Source: Bacillus sp. SM2101
GTDB taxonomy: Bacteria; Bacillota; Bacilli; Bacillales; SM2101
Direction of reading: 5' to 3'
NCBI RefSeq assembly: GCF_018588585.1
Contig: NZ_JAEUFG010000021.1
Span: forward strand, 1 to 64,000
DNA length: 64,000 nt
Shown in pieces: positions 19,689-29,854 of the stretch; the first letter of the stretch is position 1; each line of letters starts with the position of its first letter. Both the position numbers and the translations under genes were made by a program. Under the pieces are notes generated by a model. That model worked only from the letters and a program-made list of their open reading frames with translations, searched no databases and was not told the origin of the DNA.

Positions 19689-19789
19689 GAGGTATTTTTC
19701 GTATATTTTGTAGCTATTATCTTTAAAATAGAACAGCAATAATGATTCCTTAATATGAAAAGCAACAATCAATGCGAAAACAACCTTTA
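19689..19789. repeat. MITE-like dispersed repeat, copy 4, short form
   Basis: Both ends are present (GGTATTTTTCGTATATTTTG at the left, AGCAACAATCAATGCGAAAA then CAACCTTT at the right) but only about 100 bp in total, so the interior appears deleted. It abuts the metK stop. Confidence 0.55.
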
Positions 19790-20998
19790 TTAATTACTTC
19801 GAGACAATGCTTGTTCTTTTAACACTTCTGCTTTATCAGTACGTTCCCACGTAAGATCAACATCGGTGCGTCCAAAATGACCATATGCTGCTGTTTGCTT
19901 ATAAATTGGACGTCGTAAGTCAAGCATATTTATAATCCCTGCTGGACGTAAATCAAAATTATTACGAATGAGGTCAACTAACACTTTATCAGCAACCTTA
20001 CCTGTTTCGAATGTATTAACTGAAATGGATACAGGTTGTGCAACCCCGATTGCATACGCTAACTGAACTTCCAACTTATCAGCTAAGCCAGCTGCCACCA
20101 AATTCTTCGCAACATAACGTGCAGCATATGCAGCTGATCGATCAACTTTTGTAGGATCCTTACCAGAGAATGCTCCCCCACCGTGACGGGCATATCCTCC
20201 ATACGTATCAACAATTATTTTGCGCCCTGTTAATCCAGCGTCTCCTTGTGGGCCACCTATTACAAATCGACCTGTCGGATTTATAAAGTATTTTGTATCA
20301 GCATCAATCAATTCTTTAGGAACAACATGGTTTATAACATGCTCCTTAATATTTCGTTGAATTTGTTCTAATGTGATCTCAGGGTGATGTTGAGTAGAAA
20401 TTACAATCGTATCTATGCGAACAGGTTTATCATTTTCATCATACTCAACAGTTACTTGGGTCTTACCATCAGGTCGTAAGTATGGAAGAATTTCTTCTTT
20501 TCTTACCTTTGTTAAGCGTTGTGCTAATTTATGAGCTAATGAGATTGGTAACGGCATTAATTCTTTTGTTTCATTACAAGCATATCCGAACATTAAGCCC
20601 TGGTCACCAGCTCCTATCGCATCTATCTCTTCATCTGTCATTGACCCTTCACGAGCTTCAAGTGCTTGATCGACACCCATTGCAATGTCAGGAGACTGCT
20701 CATCAATAGATGTTAATACCGCACAGGTTTCTGAATCAAAACCATATTTTGCACGTGTGTAGCCAATGCTCCGTACAGTTTCACGTACGATCTTAGGAAT
20801 ATCAACATACGTCGATGTAGTAATTTCCCCAGCAACCAAGGTCATCCCTGTTGTCACGGTCGTTTCACATGCAACACGGGCGTTAGGGTCATTTGTTAAG
20901 ATAGCATCAAGAATGGAATCTGATATTTGGTCACAAATTTTATCAGGGTGACCTTCAGTTACAGATTCAGAAGTAAATAAGTGACGTTTTTTTGTCAT
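19790..20998 (-). CDS. metK: S-adenosylmethionine synthetase
   Basis: Makes SAM from methionine and ATP; 402 aa, standard. Signatures are [12 protein letters not shown] near the N-terminus, [15 protein letters not shown] in the middle, and [19 protein letters not shown] at the active site. The ATG start follows AGGAGG. A SAM-sensing riboswitch lies directly upstream, so high SAM should shut off expression, as in B. subtilis. Confidence 0.98.
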   Translation of the reverse strand: MTKKRHLFTSESVTEGHPDKICDQISDSILDAILTNDPNARVACETTVTTGMTLVAGEITTSTYVDIPKIVRETVRSIGYTRAKYGFDSETCAVLTSIDEQSPDIAMGVDQALEAREGSMTDEEIDAIGAGDQGLMFGYACNETKELMPLPISLAHKLAQRLTKVRKEEILPYLRPDGKTQVTVEYDENDKPVRIDTIVISTQHHPEITLEQIQRNIKEHVINHVVPKELIDADTKYFINPTGRFVIGGPQGDAGLTGRKIIVDTYGGYARHGGGAFSGKDPTKVDRSAAYAARYVAKNLVAAGLADKLEVQLAYAIGVAQPVSISVNTFETGKVADKVLVDLIRNNFDLRPAGIINMLDLRRPIYKQTAAYGHFGRTDVDLTWERTDKAEVLKEQALSRSN

Positions 20999-21104
20999 AG
21001 CTTTTTCCTCCTTTATGAAGCAACCACTTCATATAGTTATATTTTGAAACGGAACTCATTCCCATATTACTTTCCAAAATTTCAAACTTTTTACTGGAAA
21101 TAAA

Positions 21105-21315
21105 TAAAACCTCTCCTACAAATCATGAGGAAAGGTTTGAGATACTCGATTCACGCCTTTCACTCTTATCGTTCAAGACAAGTGCCTTGCACCAGGTTAG
21201 CACCTTATCACATTAAGAACAAAGCAGATTATTTTCTCATAATCTGAAAATATAGTGATGGTTGCTGGGCTTCATAGGGCCTGTCCCTCCACCAGCTCGG
21301 GATAAGAGAGTATCC
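21105..21315 (-). promoter_or_regulatory. SAM-I riboswitch (S-box) of metK
   Basis: On the minus strand, CTCTTATC, GAGCTGGTGGAGGGAC, GGCCCTATGAAGCCCAGCA and ACC follow the conserved S-box order from 21310 down to about 21255. A terminator hairpin at 21137-21106 (AAACCTTTCCTC / AGGAGAGGTTT, then T-run) lies before the metK ribosome binding site. SAM binding should favour termination. Confidence 0.95.
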
Positions 21316-21327
21316 GTTCAACACAAT

Positions 21328-21357
21328 ATATTAACGTAGTAAACCGTTACATGTCAA
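21328..21357 (-). promoter_or_regulatory. SigA promoter of the metK transcript
   Basis: Minus strand: -35 TTGACA (21357-21352), 18-bp spacer, -10 TAATAT (21333-21328), placing the start just before the riboswitch. Confidence 0.65.
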
Positions 21358-21475
21358 CATAGTTAAGAGCTGAATTGTTCATTAAATTTTCGTTATGTAT
21401 CTTTTACAAAGAATGGTACGATTATGTTGAATCCAGTATAAAATAATTATAAATAGTATAGACTATTTGAGTTAA

Positions 21476-21486
21476 TGTGTTATACT
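21476..21486 (+). promoter_or_regulatory. Candidate CcpN box upstream of pckA
   Basis: TGTGTTATACT matches the published CcpN consensus TRTGHYATAYW at every position, and its TATACT could be the -10 element. In B. subtilis pckA is repressed by CcpN under glycolytic growth. A second box was not clearly seen. Confidence 0.5.
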
Positions 21487-21543
21487 ATTTTTAAGTTATG
21501 AATTGTTAACGACATTATTAAAACGTAAAGGAAGGTTTTGATC

Positions 21544-23139
21544 ATGAATTCTGTTAGTGTATCATGCGAATTATCAAGTTTACTAGCTCGTAAAAATACA
21601 TTACACAATTTATCCGTCCCTACTCTCGTTGAAAGTGTGTTAAATAGAAAAGAAGGCACTTTAACTTCTTCAGGTGCCATACTATCTACAACAGGAAAAT
21701 ATACTGGACGATCACCTAAAGATAAATATATTGTAGATGAACCATCTACAAAAGGTAAAATAGATTGGGGAACAGTAAATCAGCCTATTTCACAGGAATC
21801 TTTTGACAATCTCTATAATAAAGTACTCGATTATTTAGCTAACAAAGATGAAATTTATGTATTTAATGGGTTCGCAGGTGCTGATAAAAAATACCAACTT
21901 CCTATTCAAGTGATTAATGAATATGCATGGCACAATTTATTTGCACATCAGCTATTTATTCGTCCTACTGAGGAGGAATTACAATCGCATATCGCTGACT
22001 TCACTGTCATTTCTGCACCAAATTTTAAAGCAGATCCTGCAATTGATGGAACGAGATCGGAAACATTTATTATTATTTCATTTGAAAAGCGCACAGTACT
22101 TATTGGTGGAACAGAGTATGCAGGTGAGATGAAAAAATCCATATTTTCTGTTATGAACTATGTTCTCCCTGAAAAAGAGATTTTATCCATGCATTGTTCA
22201 GCCAATATTGGTCAAGAAGGAGATGTCGCTTTATTCTTCGGGTTGTCAGGAACGGGTAAAACAACCCTTTCAGCTGATGCCAACAGACGATTAATAGGGG
22301 ACGATGAACATGGATGGTCAGCAAATGGAGTGTTTAATATAGAGGGCGGCTGTTACGCCAAGTGTATAAACTTATCCCGAGAGAAAGAACCACAAATTTA
22401 CGATGCGATTCGATTCGGTTCAGTACTAGAAAATGTCATCGTTGATGATTGCTCAAGAAACCCTGATTATGACAATTCTTCTCTTACAGAAAACACTCGA
22501 GCTGCTTACCCTATACAGGCAATCGATAATATCATTTTTCCTAGCATTGCAAGTCATCCTAATACGATCATTTTTTTAACAGCTGATGCCTTCGGTGTTT
22601 TACCTCCTATTAGTAAACTATCGAAGGAACAAGCAATGTACCATTTTCTAAGTGGATATACGAGTAAGCTTGCTGGAACAGAACGAGGAATCACTTCTCC
22701 ACAAGCTACATTTTCAACTTGCTTTGGTTCACCATTCTTACCATTGCCAGCAACTAGGTATGCAAAAATGTTAGGTGATAAGATTGATGAAAATGGTGCT
22801 CAAGTATATCTTGTGAATACAGGCTGGACTGGTGGAGAATATGGTGTAGGTAACCGAATGAAACTTGAATTTACTCGTTCAATGGTACGTTCTGCTTTAG
22901 AAGGAGAATTAACCAACGTTGAAACAATAAAAGAAGGTATATTTGGTTTAGAAATACCATTACATGTTCCTGGTGTACCTGATGATGTACTACAGCCAAT
23001 AAAAACATGGGCAAACCAGCAAGAATACGTTGATAAAGCAACTGAACTAGCAGCAAAATTCCAGGAAAACTTCAAAAAGTTTAATAATATTGATGAGAAG
23101 ATAGGACAATTAGGTGGACCTCCATTAACAGCTAACTAA
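21544..23139 (+). CDS. pckA: Phosphoenolpyruvate carboxykinase (ATP)
   Basis: Gluconeogenic enzyme converting oxaloacetate and ATP to PEP, 531 aa. P-loop [13 protein letters not shown] near residues 238-250. [16 protein letters not shown] near the N-terminus binds oxaloacetate, and DDEHGWS follows the P-loop. The ATG at 21544 has AAAGGAAGG eight bases upstream; a TTG two codons earlier is less likely. Divergent from metK, as in B. subtilis. Followed by a GGGTCTGACCC-type terminator. Confidence 0.97.
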   Translation: MNSVSVSCELSSLLARKNTLHNLSVPTLVESVLNRKEGTLTSSGAILSTTGKYTGRSPKDKYIVDEPSTKGKIDWGTVNQPISQESFDNLYNKVLDYLANKDEIYVFNGFAGADKKYQLPIQVINEYAWHNLFAHQLFIRPTEEELQSHIADFTVISAPNFKADPAIDGTRSETFIIISFEKRTVLIGGTEYAGEMKKSIFSVMNYVLPEKEILSMHCSANIGQEGDVALFFGLSGTGKTTLSADANRRLIGDDEHGWSANGVFNIEGGCYAKCINLSREKEPQIYDAIRFGSVLENVIVDDCSRNPDYDNSSLTENTRAAYPIQAIDNIIFPSIASHPNTIIFLTADAFGVLPPISKLSKEQAMYHFLSGYTSKLAGTERGITSPQATFSTCFGSPFLPLPATRYAKMLGDKIDENGAQVYLVNTGWTGGEYGVGNRMKLEFTRSMVRSALEGELTNVETIKEGIFGLEIPLHVPGVPDDVLQPIKTWANQQEYVDKATELAAKFQENFKKFNNIDEKIGQLGGPPLTAN

Positions 23140-23205
23140 TTACTAATTACTTACTACTCTAATTACACTTTCATCATGCACGATACTTAGAATAATGATA
23201 ACAAT

Positions 23206-23247
23206 AAAGGGTCTGACCCCATCAATTGAAATGGGTCTGACCCTTTT
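23206..23247 (+). terminator. Terminator of pckA (GGGTCTGACCC type)
   Basis: Two copies of AAGGGTCTGACCC-like arms enclose CATCAATTGAAATG and are followed by TTTT. Each arm is itself an 11-base palindrome. Confidence 0.7.
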
Positions 23248-23376
23248 ACTCTTTACTAAGGTTAGTATTATTTTAATCATTCGACTAGGATTGCTGTATT
23301 CTTACTGCTATATGTTGTACAACAACCTCAAAATGCAAAACAGCTTTGTTTTTGCTCGATATAGTATCTCCATTCC

Positions 23377-23619
23377 TTAGTTTGTTGAATGTAAAGAAAT
23401 CAGCCGGTAAGTGATCACAGTTTTATTATTTGCTAATTCCACCTTATCAATTACCCCTTCTCCACTTATATCTCCCCCTATAGTTCTTTTTACCTCTAAT
23501 GGGATGTCGAGTGGATATAGACGGTAACCTGTTTTTTCAAGTGTGAAAATATTTTCTCCTAACCTTTTTTCTTTTCCCTTCGTAACAATCATTGTATTTA
23601 ATTCAAGAGGCATACCCAT
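23377..23619 (-). CDS. ytmB: DUF2584 family protein (YtmB-like)
   Basis: Cytoplasmic protein of 80 aa beginning MGMPLELNTMIVTKGKEKRL, with alternating beta-strand-like hydrophobicity and no cysteines. ATG start with AAAGGAGCG upstream. It sits directly downstream of the ytmA-like hydrolase, as in B. subtilis. Function of DUF2584 is unknown. Confidence 0.78.
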   Translation of the reverse strand: MGMPLELNTMIVTKGKEKRLGENIFTLEKTGYRLYPLDIPLEVKRTIGGDISGEGVIDKVELANNKTVITYRLISLHSTN

Positions 23620-23672
23620 TTTAAACGCTCCTTTAACATAGTTATCCTTTTATGACTATTTTATCATGGTGT

Positions 23673-24461
23673 TTATTGATTTTTCATCCACTCAGTAAGT
23701 CTTTTTACAATTTTTCTATTTTCAGCAGGAGGAAAGTAATGAGTATATTCGTCAAAATACCATGTAGTTACGCTTTTATTAAGCTCTTTCAGTCTATTTT
23801 CAAGTCTATATGCATGTTGAATGGTCACATTGCTATCGTTTTTACCGTGGATAATTAAAATTGGTGCATGTATTTGTTCTAGCATAAAAAGAGGTGTACG
23901 AATTTTGTATCTATCTGGATATTTATTAGGCGTTCCTCCAATAACTCTTTTCAGCATACGTCGTAAATCAATTCTTTCGTTATATGTAAGCGTCATATCA
24001 GAAACACCACCCCAAGTGACAACTGATTTTACATTGTGTTCTATAATCCCTGTGAAAAGCGCCATGACACCTCCTCGTGAAAAACCAAAAACGTGAATCC
24101 TATCTTCATGAACGCTTTCAAGCTGTTCTAGTACTCGATAACTTGCAACGGCATCGTGCCGATCATTTCCAGCAAAGTCTTCATTACCTTCTCCACCTTG
24201 ATTTCCACGGTAAAAGGGCGCCATGACTACAAAACCTTCTGAAGCAAATTGGACGATGCGTCCAACTCGAACTTTACCAACATTTTTTATTCCACCTCTT
24301 AAATATAAAAAACCATCATACTTACCAACGTTTTTCGGTTCAGCTAATAATCCCTTCACTTTCAAACCTTTACTTAAATATGTTAATTCATATAAATGGA
24401 TATTTGGATTAGGCGAAGGTAGCCGTTGTCTTTCAATAATATGTCCATCTCTACATTCCAA
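23673..24461 (-). CDS. ytmA: S9-type alpha/beta hydrolase (YtmA-like)
   Basis: Prolyl-oligopeptidase-like serine hydrolase of 262 aa. Nucleophile motif GFSRGG (HVFGFSRGGVMALF), Asp in IIHGKNDSNVT, His in DEYTHYFPP. Starts at TTG 24461, preceded by AAGGAGGAGATC. No signal peptide, so probably cytoplasmic. It forms a two-gene unit with ytmB. Peptidase versus esterase activity cannot be decided from sequence. Confidence 0.82.
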   Translation of the reverse strand: MECRDGHIIERQRLPSPNPNIHLYELTYLSKGLKVKGLLAEPKNVGKYDGFLYLRGGIKNVGKVRVGRIVQFASEGFVVMAPFYRGNQGGEGNEDFAGNDRHDAVASYRVLEQLESVHEDRIHVFGFSRGGVMALFTGIIEHNVKSVVTWGGVSDMTLTYNERIDLRRMLKRVIGGTPNKYPDRYKIRTPLFMLEQIHAPILIIHGKNDSNVTIQHAYRLENRLKELNKSVTTWYFDEYTHYFPPAENRKIVKRLTEWMKNQ

Positions 24462-24850
24462 GCTGATCTCCTCCTTCTACTTAAGAATATAGCATGGCAG
24501 AGTATTTATGTTGTTTATGCTGCGATACCCACAATGAATTAATAAAGCAACAATTGTTACTAATTCTGTACAGTTAGGTAGACTTTGAGAAGCAAGATGA
24601 TAACAAGAGGATGGTTGTAGAACAATTTATCTCTTAGGCCCGAAAAACAACAATCCCTGGGTAAACAATCAAAATAAATAACTAAAGTTATTATTAGCTT
24701 CTATGTTAAATTCTCTACATACTATTTTCACATGTCAACAACTACATTCAAACAGTGTAAGTATTGAAGTGACATTCATAGGCGTTCACCTTTTCGAATG
24801 GTGCTTCATAAACTATCTTAGCTTAGAAAAGTATATAGGAGGAACTGGCG
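24462..24850. other. Divergent promoter region ytmA/ytlA
   Basis: A 389-bp AT-rich spacer. It must contain promoters for the ytmA-ytmB and ytlA-ytlC-ytlD units. Fragments such as AAAGCAACAATTGTTACTAA (near 24542) hint at a decayed dispersed repeat. I looked for a TPP-type riboswitch because of the importer's family and found none. Confidence 0.4.
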
Positions 24851-25843
24851 ATGAAGAAAAAAATAAGCTTTATATTTCTTGTAGCATTTCTAATCTTCAT
24901 ACCATTGTCTGGGTGTAATGAACAACAAATACAAAAATTACGTGTTGCTGAAGTAACCCATTCAATATTTTATGCTCCACAGTATGTCGCATTTTCTGAA
25001 GGGTTCTTTGAAAAGGAAGGGCTGGAGGTAGAGTTGACAACGACATGGGGCGGCGATAAAACGATGACTACTTTACTATCTGACGGTGCAGATATTGCAT
25101 TAGTTGGCTCAGAAACGACAATATACGTCCATGCTCAAGATGCTAATGATCCAGTAATAAATTTTGCTCAACTAACTCAAACGGATGGGACTTTTTTAGT
25201 TTCACGCAAAAACATCGATAACTTTTCCTGGGATCAACTGAAAGGAAGTACTTTCCTCGGTCAACGCAAAGGTGGCATGCCTCAAATGGTTGGAGAGTTC
25301 GTGTTGAAGAAACAAGGTATTGATCCACACAAAGATTTAGATTTAATTCAAAATATTGAATTTGCTAACATTGCAAGCGCATTTGCAGCTGGAACAGGAG
25401 ATTATGTGCAGCTTTTTGAACCAACAGCAAGTATATTTGAACAAGAAGGAACAGGATATATTATTGCATCATTTGGCAAGGAGTCTGGATATGTCCCATA
25501 TACTACTTTTATGGCAAAAAACAGCTTTATGGAAGAGAATAGTGAAGCAATAGAAAAATTTACTCGAGCGATATATCAAGCACAACAATGGGTTAACTCT
25601 CATGATGCAGCAGAAATTGCTCAATCAATTCATAGCTTTTTTGAGGATACATCAATAGAATTAATTGAAACAGTAGTTGATCGATACAAAAGTCAAGGCT
25701 CATATGCAACCAATCCAATCTTAGATGCAACTGAATGGAATAACCTTCAGGACATAATGGACGAAGCTGGTGAACTACCTTTACGAGTAGATCATGAAAC
25801 ATTAGTCAACACTGATATTGCCGAAAAGGTGATGTCCAAATAA
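24851..25843 (+). CDS. ytlA: ABC transporter substrate-binding lipoprotein (YtlA-like)
   Basis: Periplasmic-binding-type lipoprotein of 330 aa. The signal peptide ends in the lipobox IPLSGC, with Cys22 as the lipid anchor. The body is an NMT1/SsuA-like type-2 binding fold (APQYVAFSEGFFEKEGLEVE), the family of nitrate, sulfonate, taurine and thiamine-precursor binders. ATG with AGGAGGAACTGGCG. First gene of a three-gene operon with ATPase and permease, as in B. subtilis ytlA-ytlC-ytlD. Ligand unknown; a thiamine-pyrimidine or sulfonate would be usual. Confidence 0.85.
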   Translation: MKKKISFIFLVAFLIFIPLSGCNEQQIQKLRVAEVTHSIFYAPQYVAFSEGFFEKEGLEVELTTTWGGDKTMTTLLSDGADIALVGSETTIYVHAQDANDPVINFAQLTQTDGTFLVSRKNIDNFSWDQLKGSTFLGQRKGGMPQMVGEFVLKKQGIDPHKDLDLIQNIEFANIASAFAAGTGDYVQLFEPTASIFEQEGTGYIIASFGKESGYVPYTTFMAKNSFMEENSEAIEKFTRAIYQAQQWVNSHDAAEIAQSIHSFFEDTSIELIETVVDRYKSQGSYATNPILDATEWNNLQDIMDEAGELPLRVDHETLVNTDIAEKVMSK

Positions 25844-25856
25844 GAGGTGATGATTC

Positions 25857-26636
25857 ATGAGTTTTTTATTAATCAACAATATTCATCACACATACTTTTC
25901 TAAATCATCAGCAACCACCGCACTCGAGAATATTAACCTAGCAATTAACGAAGGGGAATTTATTTCATTTATTGGACCAAGTGGCTGTGGGAAGACAACG
26001 CTACTTTCCATTATTGCTGGACTTTTACAGCCTACTAAAGGTGATGTTCTTCTAAAAGACACAAAAGTGACAGCAGCTGCCCACACTATCGGCTACATGC
26101 TCCAGCAAGATTATTTATTTCCTTGGAGAACGATTGAAGAAAATATTTTATTAGGATTAAAACTCAATCATAAGTTATGTGACAGAACAAAAGAGAAAGC
26201 TATTCAACTATTACAAGAAATCGGGTTAGAGGGAACCGAAAAGCTGTACCCAAGGCAGCTCTCTGGGGGGATGCGTCAAAGAGCAGCGCTAGTGAGAACT
26301 TTAGTTACTGACCCACAAATTTTTTTACTAGATGAACCTTTTTCTGCACTTGACTTTCAAACGAAACTTAAATTAGAAGATCTCGTATCAAACACTTTAA
26401 AGGAATACAAAAAAACTACCCTACTTGTAACACATGATATTGGAGAAGCAATTGCAATGAGCGACCGCATTATATTACTGAATGCAAATCCAGGTAGAAT
26501 ATCCGAAACATTCGTTATTCCAAACACATTAAGTAAACTACCTCCATTTAATGCAAGGCAACACCCCATATATGCTGATCTTTTCCAGAAGGTTTGGAAG
26601 GAGTTGGATAAACTTGACATCTCAAACAAAATATAG
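25857..26636 (+). CDS. ytlC: ABC transporter ATP-binding protein (YtlC-like)
   Basis: Nucleotide-binding subunit of 259 aa. Walker [10 protein letters not shown] near residue 40, signature [15 protein letters not shown], Walker [12 protein letters not shown], and switch His in [10 protein letters not shown]. It belongs to the nitrate/sulfonate/taurine importer ATPase group. The reading frame overlaps the start of the permease gene, so the two are translationally coupled. Confidence 0.9.
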   Translation: MSFLLINNIHHTYFSKSSATTALENINLAINEGEFISFIGPSGCGKTTLLSIIAGLLQPTKGDVLLKDTKVTAAAHTIGYMLQQDYLFPWRTIEENILLGLKLNHKLCDRTKEKAIQLLQEIGLEGTEKLYPRQLSGGMRQRAALVRTLVTDPQIFLLDEPFSALDFQTKLKLEDLVSNTLKEYKKTTLLVTHDIGEAIAMSDRIILLNANPGRISETFVIPNTLSKLPPFNARQHPIYADLFQKVWKELDKLDISNKI

Positions 26637-27420
26637 CGACCTTCATGCCCAATACTTGTATCAGCTAAAAAAAGAAAAACGCGTAGTAAGAATTTATCAA
26701 CTGCTCATTTTTATTGTATTTTTTTCAAGTTGGGAAATAGCTAGCTACTTTAAGTTGATAGATCCACTATTATTCAGTTCTCCTTCAAAAATCACAAAAT
26801 TATTAATTGAAAAAGTAGCAGATGGCTCGCTATTTGTTCATATAGGTGTCACATTATTCGAAACCGTGCTTGGCTTTATTTTAGGCACCTTATTAGGAAC
26901 CATCTTGGCTGCACTCTTATGGTGGTCACCACGCCTTTCCAACATACTAGACCCTTACCTTGTTATTTTAAATGCGATGCCAAAGGTTGCACTAGGACCT
27001 ATATTAATCGTTGCCTTAGGACCTGGATTTACTTCCATTATCGCTATGGGAACTATCATATCAGTAATTATTACAACGATTGTTGTTTATACCTCTTTTA
27101 AAGAGTTAGATCCAAATTATTTAAAAGTATTACACTCATTTGGAGCTTCCAAAAGACAATCATTTTTTGAAGCAGTACTTCCTTCTTCATTTCCAACGAT
27201 TATTTCGACACTTAAAGTCAATGTAGGACTTTCATGGGTTGGTGTAATCGTAGGGGAATTTTTAGTATCTGGTAAAGGACTTGGGTACATGATTATTTAT
27301 GGTTTTCAAGTATTTAACTTCACACTCGTTCTCCTAAGTTTATTAATTATTGCAGTTTTTGCTACAATTATGTACCATGGCGTTGAATACCTAGAAAGAA
27401 AACTGATCAAAGATGTTTAA
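26614..27420 (+). CDS. ytlD: ABC transporter permease (YtlD-like)
   Basis: Membrane subunit of 268 aa with six predicted helices. The BPD permease EAA-type loop is [18 protein letters not shown]. The start is taken as the TTG at 26614, which lies nine bases after AAGGAG and inside the 3' end of the ATPase gene. The longer frame from 26551 would add 21 residues unlike the family N-terminus. Confidence 0.87.
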   Translation: MTSQTKYSDLHAQYLYQLKKEKRVVRIYQLLIFIVFFSSWEIASYFKLIDPLLFSSPSKITKLLIEKVADGSLFVHIGVTLFETVLGFILGTLLGTILAALLWWSPRLSNILDPYLVILNAMPKVALGPILIVALGPGFTSIIAMGTIISVIITTIVVYTSFKELDPNYLKVLHSFGASKRQSFFEAVLPSSFPTIISTLKVNVGLSWVGVIVGEFLVSGKGLGYMIIYGFQVFNFTLVLLSLLIIAVFATIMYHGVEYLERKLIKDV

Positions 27421-27482
27421 ATGGAGCTAAAGGGTAAAAGAAATGTGCAACAGCCTTCCTAATCGAAAGCTAAAGACATTTA

Positions 27483-27529
27483 AAGCTCGCACAAGGACCT
27501 GAAGATATATAGACCTTGTTGCGAGCTTA
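27483..27529. terminator. Hairpin between convergent ytlD and ytkD
   Basis: AAGCTCGCACAAGG and its near-complement CCTTGTTGCGAGCTT (one bulge) form a long stem between the two 3' ends. Confidence 0.65.
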
Positions 27530-27533
27530 TTGG

Positions 27534-28010
27534 TTATTCATTAATTAATTCTCTTATTCGTTTAAGACTATTTTGTAGTACCCCATCCTTCATGATAAAG
27601 CTATAAGAATCATTATAAGCAATATTATCAGGGAGATGATCGAGTAACACAGGCCCCTTTGTTTCGTAGTATGTTGGTTGTTCCTCAATTGAATTGATAT
27701 TTGCAAAATAGATATTTTTTATAATCTTCTTCTCTTTTCCCATCACCATATATTGACCGATATACCGAAGATCAATAATGTTACCACCTGTTTCCTCCTT
27801 CACTTCACGAATTGCCGCTTGTTCTGGAGTTTCTCCTTCTTCGACATTACCTCCAGGAAATTCTAGACCTCGTGTAGCATGATTTGTTACAAGCCATTGT
27901 TTGTAAAACCTACATATGACCCATACATGCTTAGGAGATAAAGAAAATGGATGATAGTCAAATGAGAGGTAAACATCATTAAAATAATAGTCCTTAAATT
28001 GTATTTCCAT
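27534..28010 (-). CDS. ytkD: Nudix nucleoside triphosphatase (YtkD-like)
   Basis: Nudix hydrolase of 158 aa, the B. subtilis YtkD length. The Nudix box is GGNVEEGETPEQAA followed by IREVKEETGG. I place the start at the ATG at 28010, preceded by GGAGAAGTACA. The open frame upstream to 28148 contains hydrophobic sequence not seen in the family. YtkD is described as a (d)NTP/8-oxo-dGTP sanitising enzyme expressed with stress and sporulation. Confidence 0.85.
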   Translation of the reverse strand: MEIQFKDYYFNDVYLSFDYHPFSLSPKHVWVICRFYKQWLVTNHATRGLEFPGGNVEEGETPEQAAIREVKEETGGNIIDLRYIGQYMVMGKEKKIIKNIYFANINSIEEQPTYYETKGPVLLDHLPDNIAYNDSYSFIMKDGVLQNSLKRIRELINE

Positions 28011-28219
28011 TGTACTTCTCCGCTCCAACTGTTTAATTATAAAAATATTAACATAATTTATTAAATTTATCATGACTAGTAAGATTTGTAAATTTTTATT
28101 TTCAATTAAAAGTACACTTGTTATAATACATATTGAGGAACGAATCAAACAAATCTCACAGATTTATCTACTAATATATATTAAAAATAAGGTTTGTGAA
28201 ACTTCCTTTATGTTAAATC

Positions 28220-28234
28220 GTATACATAGTATAC
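28220..28234. promoter_or_regulatory. GTATAC direct/inverted pair upstream of the lipoprotein gene
   Basis: GTATAC-ATA-GTATAC lies 22 bases before the start codon of the lipoprotein gene. It could be a small operator or overlap a -10 element. Purely a sequence observation. Confidence 0.3.
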
Positions 28235-28255
28235 ACTTTATAAGGAGGAACGATA

Positions 28256-29059
28256 TTGAAAAAGCTAATAACTACTATGTTTGCTGTATCTTTTATATTA
28301 CTACTCGCAGCTTGTTCTTCATCAGATGCTGATGTAAATGATTTGTTTAACAAATCAATGGAAGCTGCTAAAGATCTAAATAGTTTTTCAGTTGATATGG
28401 TAATGGATCAAACAATTGAAGTGGGAACAGAGAGTATGCCCCAAAACATGGAAATTTATTTAGATATGGTGCAAGAACCACTAACGATGTATCAACAGAT
28501 GTCTATATCTATGGGCGATATGATGAATATAGATACAGAATCATATTTTACTGATGAAGGATTTTTCATGTATGATTCAATGAGTAACATGTGGCAAAAA
28601 CTTCCTAGTGAGCAATTTGAAAACATTATGCAAATGGCTGATAATCAACAATCACCTATCAATTCTCTGAAGCAAATGGAAAAGTTTGTTGATGATTTTG
28701 AACTTATCGAAGAAGATAGCCAATACATTTTTAAACTTTCTTCTACAGATGAAAAAATGAAAGATTTAATTACTTCAATGATTCCACAGGATCAACTTGC
28801 TGGTGCTGGAATGGCAGACGATATAGACCAATTAATGGAGAATATGACTATCTCAACGTTAGAATATGAGATAACTATTGATAAAGAGACTTACTATCCA
28901 AAAAATATTTCAATGATTATGGACTCAACGATGACAATGGAGGGAGAGACTGTCGGATTCTACCAAGAAATGACAGGTGAATACTCTAACTTTAATGAAG
29001 TCAATGAAATTTCTGTTCCTGAAGAAGTTATAAACACAGCAACTGAAAGTCCTTTTTAA
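28256..29059 (+). CDS. Met-rich secreted lipoprotein, DUF6612-like
   Basis: A lipoprotein of 267 aa. The TTG start follows AAGGAGGAACGATA. The lipobox LLAAC gives Cys20. The mature part is acidic and unusually Met-rich (MQMADNQ, MTISTLEYE and others) with alternating strands, like the DUF6612/LppX-LolA-fold Bacillus lipoproteins. No catalytic motif seen. Followed by a terminator. Role unknown; envelope lipid or regulator binding has been suggested for related folds. Confidence 0.78.
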   Translation: MKKLITTMFAVSFILLLAACSSSDADVNDLFNKSMEAAKDLNSFSVDMVMDQTIEVGTESMPQNMEIYLDMVQEPLTMYQQMSISMGDMMNIDTESYFTDEGFFMYDSMSNMWQKLPSEQFENIMQMADNQQSPINSLKQMEKFVDDFELIEEDSQYIFKLSSTDEKMKDLITSMIPQDQLAGAGMADDIDQLMENMTISTLEYEITIDKETYYPKNISMIMDSTMTMEGETVGFYQEMTGEYSNFNEVNEISVPEEVINTATESPF

Positions 29060-29067
29060 TCATATTG

Positions 29068-29098
29068 AGGTCACTCATAATTAAGAGTGACCTTTCTC
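29068..29098 (+). terminator. Terminator of the lipoprotein gene
   Basis: Arms AGGTCACTC and GAGTGACCT with an eight-base loop, followed by TTCT, nine bases after the stop. Confidence 0.65.
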
Positions 29099-29152
29099 CA
29101 TAAAGTGTTCCAAGGCACCTTCACCTCTTCTAACAAAGCACCGAGAAACTGC

Positions 29153-29300
29153 TTTAGGCTCCTTTCGTTAACTTTGTTACTATTTTTTTCTAAAACTGGA
29201 CAGTATGATGGTCTTATGAAAACTCGATAATTTTAGTAGTAGAAAAGATGACACGAACGCTAGGAACGAAAATCAACAATTAATCGAAAACAGTCTTTAA
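29153..29300. repeat. MITE-like dispersed repeat, copy 5
   Basis: Begins TTAGGCTCCTTTCGTTAACT and ends AACAATTAATCGAAAACAGT followed by CTTT. The interior has ACACGAACGCTAGGAACG, shared with other copies. The rest of the gap up to 29436 shows nothing recognisable. Confidence 0.65.
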
Positions 29301-29436
29301 TTTAGAAAAAATTAAACAATTTTATAGAAAGAACCTATCTTAAAGTTTGTCGTTCCAAACCCACCTATTGTACTATGAATTTCAGTGCACTTCTCCACAG
29401 CTTTACTCACGACATAAACTATACAAGTAATACATT

Positions 29437-29775
29437 TTATGTTTTTTCATTGAAAAATACATCATGTAACAGTCCTTGCTCTTCAATAAATTCTCTAGTT
29501 TTTTTATCCCCTAATTGGTAAATTAATTGAAGTATTTTTTCGAGCGTTTCATCATAGGCGTCATTTTGTTTATCATCATGATATTGAATATACGGGATGT
29601 GTGCCCTGAAAAAATTTTGCCATTCTGTTGAATAATTTTGGTCAAAATATTCACGTAATGTTGTAATTTCTTCATCTGTTGCAAATACTTTATAATTCCA
29701 AGGAGATGCTGTACTTAATCTAGAAATTTCTCCACTTCCTAAAGAGATATAATAAGCTTCCTTCTCTTTACTCAT
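29437..29775 (-). CDS. Conserved-looking small acidic protein, function unknown
   Basis: Soluble acidic protein of 112 aa (MSKEKEAYYISLGSGEISRL ...) rich in aromatic residues, no Cys, mostly helical. ATG start with AGGAGTTGAATAATT. I recall similar short Bacillus proteins annotated only as hypothetical. It sits between the lipoprotein gene and the ytkC-like holin gene, 79 bp downstream of the latter on the same strand. Confidence 0.65.
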   Translation of the reverse strand: MSKEKEAYYISLGSGEISRLSTASPWNYKVFATDEEITTLREYFDQNYSTEWQNFFRAHIPYIQYHDDKQNDAYDETLEKILQLIYQLGDKKTREFIEEQGLLHDVFFNEKT

Positions 29776-29854
29776 AATTATTCAACTCCTATATTTGCTT
29801 AAATATAGGTTTTTCTATCAAGAGTAAAATATACACATAATATATCTCTCTTGC

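Noticed and set aside
21938-23075. Several antisense ORFs inside pckA
   Set aside because: Mirror frames of a strongly conserved enzyme; none has a ribosome binding site.
24462-24850. TPP riboswitch ahead of the ytlACD importer
   Set aside because: No CTGAGA plus ACCTGA-type elements in the right order.
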